From Strigamia acuminata (lineage: Eukaryota; Arthropoda; Chilopoda; Geophilomorpha; Linotaeniidae), in the NCBI GenBank assembly GCA_949358305.1, contig OX442318.1, positions 6,682,501 through 6,746,500 on the forward strand: 64,000 nucleotides of DNA. The letters run 5' to 3'. The notes beneath the pieces were generated by a model. It saw only the letters and a list, made by a program, of their open reading frames with translations. It did not search any database and was not told the DNA's origin. The translations under genes and the position numbers were made by a program. Shown here one piece after another: positions 30,616-40,458 of this stretch (the stretch's first letter is position 1; every line of letters begins with the position of its first letter).

Positions 30616-33600
30616 ATGGCATCGACTACCGCAAAACCATCGGCCGTGCGACTTAAATTTAGTATAAAACGTGAGTAATCGATTTATGGGCCCCACCGGG
30701 GCCCCGCGAAGTTGCATATTGCGCTCGTGCCTCGTTTTCATGCGGCAAATTCAAGTTTTGCAGTATTTGACACCAAATTGATCAGGGGCCCCACGGGCCC
30801 CCTGTGTTTTGGGGCCCCCGCGAAGTTTTGCCTCGTTTTGGTGCGGCAAATTCATGAACCGGTCTTTTTACACAGGGGCCCAAGTGGGGGCCCACGGGGG
30901 CCCGGGTGTGTTGGGGCCCCAAGGGGCTCACAAAGCTGGGTTGTGGGTATGCCTCGATTTGGTGTTTTAATGTGTGACAAGGGGGCCCATTGTGTACGGG
31001 GGCCGTGGGGCCCATTTGAAGTTTCACGTGATGTAACGTGCAGAGATGTGTTGACAGGATCTAAGTCTATTATTATTTTGGATGACGCATGTTGTGTTGA
31101 AATGGAATATGTCGTGTTTGCGATAAGTTTTATGAAGGATAAATGGCCGTGATAAGAGTCGGGGGTAATTGGGATGGTTTTTGATGGGTTTTTGTTTAGG
31201 TTGGGGATGAAAATGTGTGTGGGATTTGAGTGGTTTGATTTAAATGGAAACTCGTAAAAATACTTCGTGTTTGGTATCGGTTGGAGAATCAGTTATCAGA
31301 GATTGTAATGGGAAAGATCCTTTTATGTGTCATTTCAATCTGGATTTGTGATTGATTTGATTTTTGTGATATGGGAGAAATTAAATTTTCATATTTGAAA
31401 ATTAAAAAAAGAAAAAATTCAATTTTTGCGTTTAAAAAAAGGATAAATTCAATTTTTGCGTTTAAAAAAATGGAAAAGTTCAATTTAAGCGGTAAAAAAT
31501 ATTGAAAAATTCAATCTTCACCCAATAAATATTGAAAAATTCAATTTTCACCCAATAAATATTGAAAAATTCAATTTTCACCCAATAAATATTGAAAAAT
31601 TCAATTTTCACCCAATAAATATTGAAAAATTCAATTTTCACATAAATAAAATTGGAAAATTGGATTTTCAAACAAAAAAGGTTCAAAAATTCAATTTTCA
31701 CATTTAACAGATTGAAAAATTCAATTTTCACATTAAACAGATTGAAAAATTCAATTTTCACATTAAACAGATTGAAAAATTCAATTTTCACATTAAACAG
31801 ATTGAAAAATTCAATTTTCACATTAAACAGATTGAAAAATTCAATTTTCACAAAAAAAATTGAAGAATTTAATTTGTCACAAAGTATCGTTTGGTTTTTT
31901 TAATTTCTCTAATATTTCCTTAACAAATAAAATAAATTCAATAATTTTTTAAAATCTCTTTCCAGCCGTCAAATTAAATCTCGTATGGGCCATTATTCTC
32001 CAAGCCTTACACATCATCATAGACCTAATAGACGTCCTCACAAACTTCATTTTCGGCTGTCTAAACGACGGCAAATCAATCGAATTACCGGCCATCACAA
32101 ACCCGCTTCTATTTCATTCCGCCACTCGGCTAGCGGCAGACATACGCAAACAAAAGGTACAAAAAATCCACAAACAAATAAACTGTACTCTGTATGGAAT
32201 GTAATAAGGGTCCAAAAATGTGTCTGGATAGGAAAGGGAATTTAACATTGCTGGGTACAGTCGATCCTCGTTATAACGAAACGCAAGGGACCCGAGAAAT
32301 CGCTCGTTTTAATGAAAGTTCGTTATATCAGAAATTTTAACATGGCGTTCTATGGCCAACCAACCGAGCAATTTTTAAGTATTCGTTATAACAGAAAATT
32401 CGTTATAACAAAAATTTCGTTATAACAAAAATTTCATTACAAAAAAATTTCGTTTTTACAAAAAATTCGTTATATAAAAAAATTCGTTATATCAAAATAA
32501 ATTCGTTATATCAAAATAACTTCGTTATATCAAAATAAATTCGTTATATCAAAATAACTTCGTTATATCAAAATAAATTCGTTATATCAAAATAAATTCG
32601 TTATATCAAAATAAATTCGTTATATCAAAATAAATTCGTTATATCAAAATAAATTCGTTATAACAAAAAATTGTACAGGTTTGGTCACCCAAACCTATCC
32701 AGATGAGCACAGTGTGGTCCGTACAAGAGTACACTGTAAATAAACAAATAAATAAACCAAATAATTATAATTCCATCCATCTCTCTTACAGATAACGAGT
32801 CTAGAAGTTGTAAAAGCGTACATCGGGCGCATCAACTCCGTCAACGGCATCGTAAACGCCGTGGTTGACGAGCGGTTTGACCTTGCAATCAGCGAAGCGC
32901 ATTCCATCGACCAATTCATCTCGTCCGGTGTAAAATCCGAGGAAGAAATAGCCAATGACACCCCGCTTCTGGGGGTACCGATCACCATCAAAGAGAATTT
33001 CCAAGTCAAAGGCTTAAGACAGACGGTTGGATTGGTGGTCCGGAAGGACGCGGTTCAGACGGAGGATGCGAATGCGGTCAGACTCATGAAACGAGCGGGC
33101 GCCATCGTTGTGGCGGTCACTAACTTGAGCGAGTTGTGCACGTGGTGGGAGTCCAATAACAAGGTGTACGGTCGCACGAGGAATCCGTACGACACGACTC
33201 GCATCGTGGGAGGCAGTTCGGGCGGCGAGGGGTGCATCGTGGGCTCCGCGGGCTCCATCGCGGGCATCGGGACGGATTTGGGCGGAAGTATTCGGTTGCC
33301 GGCGTTTTTTAATGGCGTTTTTGGACATAAACCGACGATGGGTAATTTTTAGGCTTATTTTTGTTTTTGTTGGATTTTTTTGTTGATTTGTTTTTTTTGT
33401 TTTTGTAGGTTTGGTTAGTAATGCCGGGCATTTACCGGCTTTGTCCGAGGGGCTTCAGAGTTATTTGGTTACGGGACCGATTTGTAGATATGCTTGTGAT
33501 CTGTTGACAATTACGAGGATTTTGGTGGATAATAACATCGGTTTATTGAAATTAAATGAAAAAGTAAGACTTTGGTTGGATTTTGTAAGGAAATTTAGGA

Positions 33601-34759
33601 TTTTTCAGGCTGAAATTCAATTTTTAGAGCCAAAATTCAACTTTTAAAGCCAAAAATCAATTTTTAGAGCCAAAAATCAATTTTTAGAGCCAAAAATCAA
33701 TTTTTAGAGCCAATATTTAATTTTGTGAGCTAAAATTCAATTTTTAAAGCCAAAAATCAATTTTTAGAGCCAAAAATCAATTTTTAGAGCCAATATTTAA
33801 TTTTGTGAGCTAAAATTCAATTTTTAGAGCCAAAAATCAATTTTTAAAGCCAAAATTCAATTTTTCGAGCTAAAAATCAATTTTTCGAGCCAAAATTCAA
33901 TTTTCAAAGCTAAAATTCAATTTAGCCATATTTTTAAAATATCGACATTTCAATTCAATACAACTAACATTTCCTTGCAGGTTAATTTAAAACGCCTCAA
34001 AGTGTACTACATGGAAAACGACGGTGGTTTTCCGATCATCAGTCGCGTCCAACCGGAAATGCGTAAAGCGCAAAGAAAAGTCATTCTCTACCTCGAGCGC
34101 AACTACGGCATCCGAGCCCAAAAAGTCCATTTCCCCACCCTAGTCCGCGGATTGGAAATGTGGGCCTACACCATGATCGGTCTCCACAAATACACTTTCT
34201 GCGAAGAAATGACGAACAGACAGGTAATAAATACTCACCCACAGCCATCTTAAAACTGCCCAACTCCCAACACACATTTAAAACCATATTCCACCGCTAG
34301 GGCTCCATCAACGTGTATTCCGAACTGGTCAAATGTGTTTTCGGTCTTTCCGATCACACACTGCCCGCACTGTTGATCGGATTGTCGGAAAAACTCGGTA
34401 TCGGCAAACGGAAGAAGGATTTGGATCTTATTATCGACATGATCGCCAAACTGAAAACAGATTTTCAAGAATTACTAAAAGATGACGGCATTTTTCTATA
34501 CCCGAGTCATCCGACCGTCGCGCCTTACCACAGCCAACCGTTGTTTCAACCGGCCAATTTCGTGTACGCGGCCGTGTTCAACATTCTCGGGTTTCCAGTT
34601 ACGCAATGCCCGCTCGGATTGGGCACTCAAGGCCTACCGTTGGGAATCCAAGTCCTGTCCAATATTCATAACGATCATATCACGTTGGCGGTCGCGCGGG
34701 ATCTCGAGAGAGAATTTGGCGGTTGGGTCCCGCCGAGTCCGATCTCATCAAATTCGTAA
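30616..34759 (+). CDS. FAAH2: Fatty-acid amide hydrolase 2 (FAAH2-like amidase)
   Basis: Amidase-signature serine hydrolase that cleaves fatty-acid amides. Six exons in phase: 30616-30670, 31966-32156, 32792-33341, 33409-33563, 33981-34223, 34301-34759. The product is 550 residues (human FAAH2 532). A membrane helix lies at about 22-45 (LVWAIILQALHIIIDLIDVL). The Ser-Ser-Lys triad is K149 (PITIKE), S224 (GGSSGGE) and S248 (GTDLGGSIRLPA). The spacing of 75 and 24 residues equals that of rat FAAH (142, 217, 241). The tiny first exon is supported by its ATG, its GTGAGT donor and its phase. Introns 1, 2 and 4 are filled with tandem repeats. The gene ends 188 bp from the end of convergent IST1; AATAAA lies at about 34856. 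Confidence 0.95.
30685..31030. repeat. GGGGCCCC-rich degenerate repeats in FAAH2 intron 1
   Basis: Runs such as GGGGCCCCACGGGCCCCC alternate with copies of GCGGCAAATTCA and TGCCTCGTTTT. It is a very GC-rich island in AT-rich DNA. The 146-codon ORF across it is not a gene. Confidence 0.85.
31380..31870. repeat. Tandem arrays in FAAH2 intron 1, unit about 30 bp
   Basis: Two sub-arrays share ATTGAAAAATTCAATTTTCA, followed by CCCAATAAAT (31505-31630) or CATTAAACAG (31690-31840). The unit is partly self-complementary (TTGAA...TTCAA). Confidence 0.97.
32258..32680. repeat. Pogo/Tigger-like end plus a tandem array in FAAH2 intron 2
   Basis: TA then CAGTCGATCCTCGTTATAAC at 32258, then about 20 copies of a 19-bp unit AAATTCGTTATATCAAAATA (32400-32660). 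The unit resembles the TTCGTTATAACAAAA found next to the terminus, so the array may be an expansion of the element's own subterminal sequence. Confidence 0.8.
33605..33925. repeat. Tandem array in FAAH2 intron 4, unit 20 bp
   Basis: AAAAATCAATTTTTAGAGCC is repeated about 15 times with variants (AAATTCAATTTTTAAAGCC). Confidence 0.96.
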
Positions 34760-34947
34760 TTTGGAATTGGGAGTTGATAAAATGTGATTCGTCGTTTCTA
34801 TTTTTCTAGCGGAAATTGATGTAATTTCTTGTTTAATTATTATAAATATTTATTTAATAAAATTTTCTTTTATTATTATGATATTTACTCGTAAATTATG
34901 GTTATTATTAAATAATTTTTCGTTAAATGATGTGGCTTTTTTATTTT
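34760..34947. other. Convergent 3' ends of FAAH2 and IST1
   Basis: 188 bp of very AT-rich DNA. AATAAA for FAAH2 lies near 34856. IST1 has AATAAA-like A-rich sequence directly after its stop on the minus strand. Confidence 0.6.
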
Positions 34948-37266
34948 TTATTTCCGTTTTTTCAATTCTTCGAACCGTTTGCTTAAATCATCAAAGTCGA
35001 CGTCATCGTCGGGGTTGGATCCGGTTCTGGATCCATCGTCATTGAAACTCAACGTTGTGGATGGAACGGATGGCAGTTCGGGTAAAACGTCGGACGAGAG
35101 TGGTTTTCTCGGATACTAGAATTATTAAAATGAATTAGATGTTTTTGAGGAACTTTTTGTTTGTATTTTTTGTTTGTTTACGTTCGGACTCGGTGGGCGT
35201 TTGATTACGGAGTCGTAAGACGGTGCGGCGCCCATAGGATTCGGGGGTTTTGAATTAGATAGGTCATAAGGGGGTTTTGAATTAGATGGGTCGTAAGGGG
35301 GTTTTGAATTAGAAGGGTCGTAAGGGGGTTTTGAATTAGATGGGTCATAAGGGGGAATTGAAATGGACGGGGGGAGAGATGGCATGGCTGGTGGCATTGA
35401 CGGCAGCCCAGGTGGCATTGGATGTCCAATTTCCGGTTTTGACTGATAAAATTCAAAAAAATTGAATGAAATGACTAAAAATTTAAAGAAATTCAAAGAA
35501 ATTCAAAGAAATTCAAAGAAATTCAAAGAAATTCAAAGAAATTCAATGTAAATTCAATGTAAATTCAATGTAAATTCAATGTAAATTCAATGTAAATTCA
35601 AGGAAAATCAAAGAAATTCAATGTAAATTCAATGAAATTCAACGAAATTCAATGAAATTCAACGAAATTCAATGTAAATTCAAAGAAATTCAATGTAAAT
35701 TCAAAGAAATTCAATGAAATTCAATGAAATTCAAAGAAATTCAACGAAATTCAATGAAATTCAACGAAATTCAATGTAAATTCAAAGAAATTCAATGAAA
35801 TTCAACGAAATTCAAAGAAATTCAATGTAAATTCAAAGAAATTCAATGAAATTCAACGAAATTCAATGAAATTCAACGAAATTCAATGAAATTCAACGAA
35901 ATTCAATGTAAATTCAAGAAAATTCAATGAAATTCAAAGAAATTCAAAGAAATTCAAAGAAAATCCCACAGAAAACAAAGAAAGTAAATGTTTACGGGAT
36001 AATTAAACGGGGCAAAATCCGACGTTTGCGGGGGCGGGACGACGAATCCAATCGGCGCTTGTGGCCCGTAAGATACAGGAAATTCATTCTGCCCTCGATG
36101 TTTATTCTCATTAAAATCGATCAACATCGCTTCGGCCACCGTCGCCTCGTCTTGCCGCATCACATCACAATCCGGCTCGTAAGCAACGTTGTGACTCTTA
36201 GCAATTTCGATCAAATATCTCTCAACCAAAATACGAGGTGGCGCTTGCAGACTCAATTTATGCATCAACTTCTCATTCACGGTACCCACAGCGTTCTCAC
36301 GACACGCCTAAACGACAAAAACAAAAAAAAATCAATAAAAATCAACAAAAATTAACAAAAATCAATAAAATAAAAAAAAATCAACAAAAAAACATCAAAA
36401 ATCAACAAAAATCATTAAAATTCATCAAAAATCATCAGAAAATCAACAAAAATCATCAAAAATCATCAGAAAATCATCAAAAATCATCAGAAAATCAACA
36501 AAAATCATCAAAAATCAACAAAAATCATCAAAAATCAACAAAAATCATCAAAAATCAACAAAAATCATCAAAAATCAACAAAAATCATCAAAAATCATCA
36601 AAAATCAACAAAAATCATTAAAATTTATCAAAAATCAACAAAAAAGCATCAAAAATCACCAAAAATAATTAAAAATCATCAATAATCAACAAAAATCAAC
36701 AAAAATCATTAAAAATCATCAATAATCATCAAAAATCAACAGAAATTAACAGAAATCAATAAAAAAAACAAGAACAAACAACAAATTCGACCCAAAACCT
36801 GTGCATACTGCTTCCCATATTTAACCGTCAACTGATCCGCAATCATTTTCAATTCGGCCACATCCGACTGAAGCCGCGGAGCGACCCACAACAAACTAGA
36901 AATGGCTTCCGCCAATCCGTCATCCAAAGTCCTTCAAAAATACAAAAAAATTAAAAAATTAAAAACGATATTTCACTTTAGAAAATTAAAAATATACTTC
37001 ATCTGTTGTATGAGTCCGAATCTAGCTAGAATTAAGTCGCAGTACATTTCGACGACTTCCATCGCCTCAACGAGGTAGTCTTCCCTAATGATGTGCTCCA
37101 CCCTGATCTTGGCTCGTTCGTCTTTTCCATTGGCTAAATAGTCGGCGATTTCACGTCGCGCTTTTTGTGCGAGTTCCGTCTTCTTCTTTTCCAGTAGTTT
37201 CAAACGGTTGACGGCTAAACGTAAATTTGTTTTCAGTTTGTTGTAGCTGGGACCTGTGGACAACAT
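34948..37266 (-). CDS. IST1: IST1 homologue, ESCRT-III-associated factor
   Basis: IST1 binds CHMP1 and recruits the ATPase VPS4 and MIT-domain proteins to ESCRT-III in endosomal sorting and abscission. Five exons in phase: 36998-37266, 36799-36931, 35996-36307, 35182-35442, 34948-35115. The product is 380 residues (human about 366). The N-terminal helical IST1 core starts MLSTGPSYNKLKTNLRLAVN and includes REIADYLANGKDERAKIRVE and APPRILVERYLIEIAKSHNV. A Pro-rich linker contains four near-identical 9-residue repeats (PPYDPSNSK). The C-terminal DLSKRFEELKKRK is the MIT-interacting motif. An in-frame ATG upstream would add 35 residues, but the family start MLS matches 37266. Introns 2 and 3 are almost entirely tandem repeats. 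The gene diverges from the THAP gene. Confidence 0.96.
35466..35965. repeat. Tandem array in IST1 intron 3, units 10-11 bp
   Basis: AAATTCAACG, AAATTCAATG, AAATTCAAAG and TAAATTCAATG alternate across the whole 553-bp intron, with higher-order patterns of about 60 bp. Confidence 0.97.
36320..36775. repeat. Tandem array in IST1 intron 2, units 9-10 bp
   Basis: AAAATCAAC and AAAATCATC alternate through most of the 491-bp intron. The coding-looking frames (Asn/Lys/Gln-rich) are artefacts. Confidence 0.97.
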
Positions 37267-37723
37267 TTTTCTGCATTGGTCATTTGACTTTGAATCAAGG
37301 TAACTATATAACAAGGTACCGCAGCCCGGGACATTCTGAGTTATGACGTCACTACTTTTGGTCGTTTCCAAATGGTCATGTGATTTGTGCCGATGGCTGT
37401 GTCGTCACCACGAGGATAGATACCTTTGACCTTGTTTACATCTCCAGCTGAAACAACGAGTTGCAACAAGTTTTGGAACCTTTATTTACAATCCAAGGTA
37501 AAATATCATACGAATTGTGTAAAATATTATAAGAATTGCGTAAAATATTATAAGAATTGTGTAAAATATCATAAGAATTGTGTAAAATATAAGAATTGTG
37601 TAAAATATAAGAAAAAAAAGAAAAATAAAAACAAAAAAATAAAAATAAAAATATTTTATCTAAGAATTTAGATAATATTGCTTGTGATTTTAATTTCATA
37701 TTCCTTATATATTTTACAGGAAA
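37267..37723. other. Divergent IST1/THAP region with a THAP 5' UTR exon and intron
   Basis: The short space holds both promoters. A 5' UTR exon for the THAP gene probably ends at 37497 (CCAAG before GTAAAA). Its intron (37498-37719) carries a tandem array at 37497-37620, unit about 22 bp (GTAAAATATTATAAGAATTG), and ends in TTTTACAG four bases before the ATG. Confidence 0.6.
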
Positions 37724-38900
37724 ATGGCCAACTGTGCTGTAGCTGTATGTGGCAATTACGCAAGAAAAACAAAAGGGCAAAAGATTTCTTACCATGTATT
37801 TCCAGTGGATAATCCAGCACTTTGCCGCTTATGGGTTGCACGATGCAAGAGAAAAGACAAATTTAATGAAAAAAATGCGAGAATATGCTCTGTTCATTTT
37901 ACTCCTGATGCTTTTCAATTAAATCCTGTGAATGAAATGCTGAATATCCCATATGTGAAAACCTTAAAGCGCACTGCTGTACCCACTGAGCATTTAACAA
38001 AAAAAGCTCCTGGTAAGAAATTTAGGACATGAAATAAATATATGAAAGAAATATGAAGAAAATGGAATAAATTAAATATAAACATAATATGAATTTTAAT
38101 AAACAAAAAGAATATTTTACATCTTTTTAGAGTCAACTATAACTTCGAGTGATACGATGGAAATAACAACAGAAAAGACAACTACAGATCAGCTGTCTCC
38201 TCAACCATCAGCCCTCTCACCAATTACACCACCTGATAATCAATGTAAGCAATATTATAGTGAAAAAAATATATAGTTTGAATTAAAATTAAACTTAAAT
38301 TTTTTTAACAGGTAGAATAAAGCGATATGAGGCTAGGTGTGTACGAAAGCGAGCACTAGAACACATTCAGCAAATTTCACCGAAGAAAACTCACTATGAT
38401 AAGGGTTGTAGTGTCGATATAGAAGATGTAAGATTTGCTCAGTTTGAAGAAAAAAGTAAAGAGTGTGAAGCGGAAAAGAAACAGTGGAAAGCAGAAAAGA
38501 AACACCTGTACAACAAAACCAAACTCTTAGAACAAGAAGCAATCATTGATACCGAGATGAAGGCGCTTTTGGAGAAGGAATTAAGCATTAGCAAGAAGAG
38601 TAACCATCACTACTTTTTTTATAAAAATCACATTTTAATTTTTTTTAATTTATTACAGGAAACAAACAGCGCATCCAATCGTTAAATGTACAATTACGGA
38701 AATCGAAATTGAGAAATCCATTAAGATCAAGAAGAAATGAGCATGGGGTATTCAAGGACAAATTTACTGCAATTTTAAAACGTGTATTCACCAAGGGTCA
38801 AATCCGAAGTCTCCTTAATGGAGGAAAACGAGTGAACTGGGCAACTGAAAACATTGCAGCAGCTTTGACTTTAAAGTCTTTTTCACATCGAATAAAATAA
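37724..38900 (+). CDS. THAP-domain protein, truncated P-element/THAP9-like transposase
   Basis: Four exons join in phase: 37724-38012, 38131-38244, 38312-38599, 38659-38900. The product is 310 residues. The THAP zinc finger occupies 1-88 with C4, C9, W37, C55, H58 and the AVPT motif (85-88). This domain binds DNA. A Ser/Thr/Pro linker and a Lys/Glu-rich coiled coil (~160-215) follow. The end (FTKGQIRSLLNGGKRVNWAT, ENIAAALTLKS) matches the region just before the catalytic core of P-element/THAP9-type transposases, and then the frame stops. No catalytic RNase H-like core remains. It is either a degraded transposon copy or a host gene recruited from one. The open frames and good splice sites favour a gene that is still expressed. 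Confidence 0.85.
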
Positions 38901-39231
38901 ATAAAAAAATAAATAAAAAAAATATTTGATAAATATTTGATATTTGATTTGGAATAAATATTTGATGAAAAAAGAAAAACTGCCTTCATTTAATTTCCTT
39001 AATTCCACAAATCAAGTAGCACAACGTTCTGAGACAACAATTTTGTGTGAAAAATGAGGCGCGCGCAGGCATAGTAAACTATCGTTATCATCGTCGTGAC
39101 GTTGACCCCAGTGGGTCGTGCTGATTGGTTGACGCTCCAAGGCTGACGCACTAAGTCTGAGTCTGCCTGAGTAACACCCCCTGACTTTGAATCACGTCGA
39201 TAAGCGATTGCGGTTGGTTAGCTCATCAAAG
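38901..39231. other. Spacer and candidate distal schnurri promoter
   Basis: AT-rich to about 39050, then GC-rich with CCAAT-type motifs (GATTGGTTGAC, GCGGTTGGTTAGC) just ahead of an ATG in good context at 39232. Confidence 0.4.
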
Positions 39232-39262
39232 ATGGCTGCTCGCAGTGGTGTGTCGGCATCTA
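39232..39262 (+). other. Alternative first coding exon of schnurri (distal)
   Basis: CAAAGATGG context, ten codons plus one base (MAARSGVSAS...), then a GTGAGG donor. Phase 1 is compatible with exon 2 at 46313. The proximal exon at 40459 has better protein support. An AAGATGGC start can also be a YY1-type promoter motif. Confidence 0.4.
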
Positions 39263-40458
39263 GTGAGGGATTGTTCAATGTTAGTGAATTCGTTGTGATT
39301 TTCCATTGATTTTGGGGTTTTATCGGTTTTAAAATAGTTAAATAAAGTGTTTTTGTTTTGTTTTGTTAGGTATAAAGTGTTGTTTCATGTTGTGGTTGAA
39401 TTGTGAATAACATTTCATGTGTATTTTTGTATATTTTTATTTGTGGATTGATTTTTCAAGTAAAATTAGCATCAACTTGGACCAATTTAATTTAACACGT
39501 TTCCCATTCAAAAAAATCGTGTTTAAAGTGTTTTATGCGTTTGTATTTTTGTTTTACGACGTTAAAAACTAGAAAAACACAAACCAAAACACCTAAAACA
39601 CGACTAAACGAAAATTTACTCAAAATTTAATACAATTATCACAAAAAAAAGAATAAAAAATGAATTAAATCAAAAAATTGTGTAAAAATACAACAAAAAT
39701 CAATTTATTTCAACTAATAACACATATAAACAACAAAAAACATCAATTCCAGCACCAATTAAAAAAAAACCACCAAAAAAACCAAAACAACCGAAAAAAA
39801 TATAATAAAAAAAACCATAAAACGAAATAAAAACAAAACAAAAAACCAAAACGAAAAAAAAACAAAACCTCGCCCCCACACTTCATTCACCAAATCAAGC
39901 ACCGCATCGCATCGCAGCACAACAACAAACACCACGCATGTATTCCACCCCGACAAAAACGAATCCGCCAGCACCGCACCCCGCAAAACCCATTTCCAGC
40001 CCCTACCCACCCCTCACAACCCCCAACCCCTCAACCCCGAACGAAAAAACCCCTCCGCACACCCACCCAGCCCCCACCTTGCCCAAACGCACTCCCGGAA
40101 TGCGATTGATGGCGCACGAACACCAAACACACGGCCAGGAGCGAGGATATCCGTAAGCCTCATTTACATTTTGGCGCGGGGCACCCTCTGACGTCATTCA
40201 AGGTTTGGACTGTTTTGGCGTTCCATGTTTTTTTTTTTTTTTCCACGTCGGGAGCCACGAATTCCCGATCGTAGGTGCGAACGATCGTAAACCAGCGAGC
40301 GTGTGCGTCCACCCGAGCGTCGAACGGCCGAAATCGCGCGTCCGAACGCGATGTGAGTGCGTGGCGTCTCACTCACGAGCATCGGAGGAGGGGAGGCCCC
40401 GGGAATTTCCTGTGGCACGCGCGGAAGTTCGTCAACAAACTCGCACCGAGAAAGGGCC
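39263..40458. other. Region upstream of the proximal schnurri exon
   Basis: A-rich to about 39.9 kb, C/A-rich at 39.94-40.08 kb, then GC-rich from 40.14 kb. A full cAMP-response element TGACGTCA lies at 40189-40196 and a T tract at 40231-40242. It probably contains the proximal promoter. No TATA box is obvious. Confidence 0.45.

Noticed and set aside
30712-31152. 146-codon ORF in the GC-rich island
   Set aside because: It lies inside FAAH2 intron 1, is repetitive, and has no domain or splice support.
23440-36775. CRISPR-like appearance of regularly repeated 20-bp units
   Set aside because: The units are directly adjacent with no unique spacers and lie in introns of animal genes. They are minisatellites.
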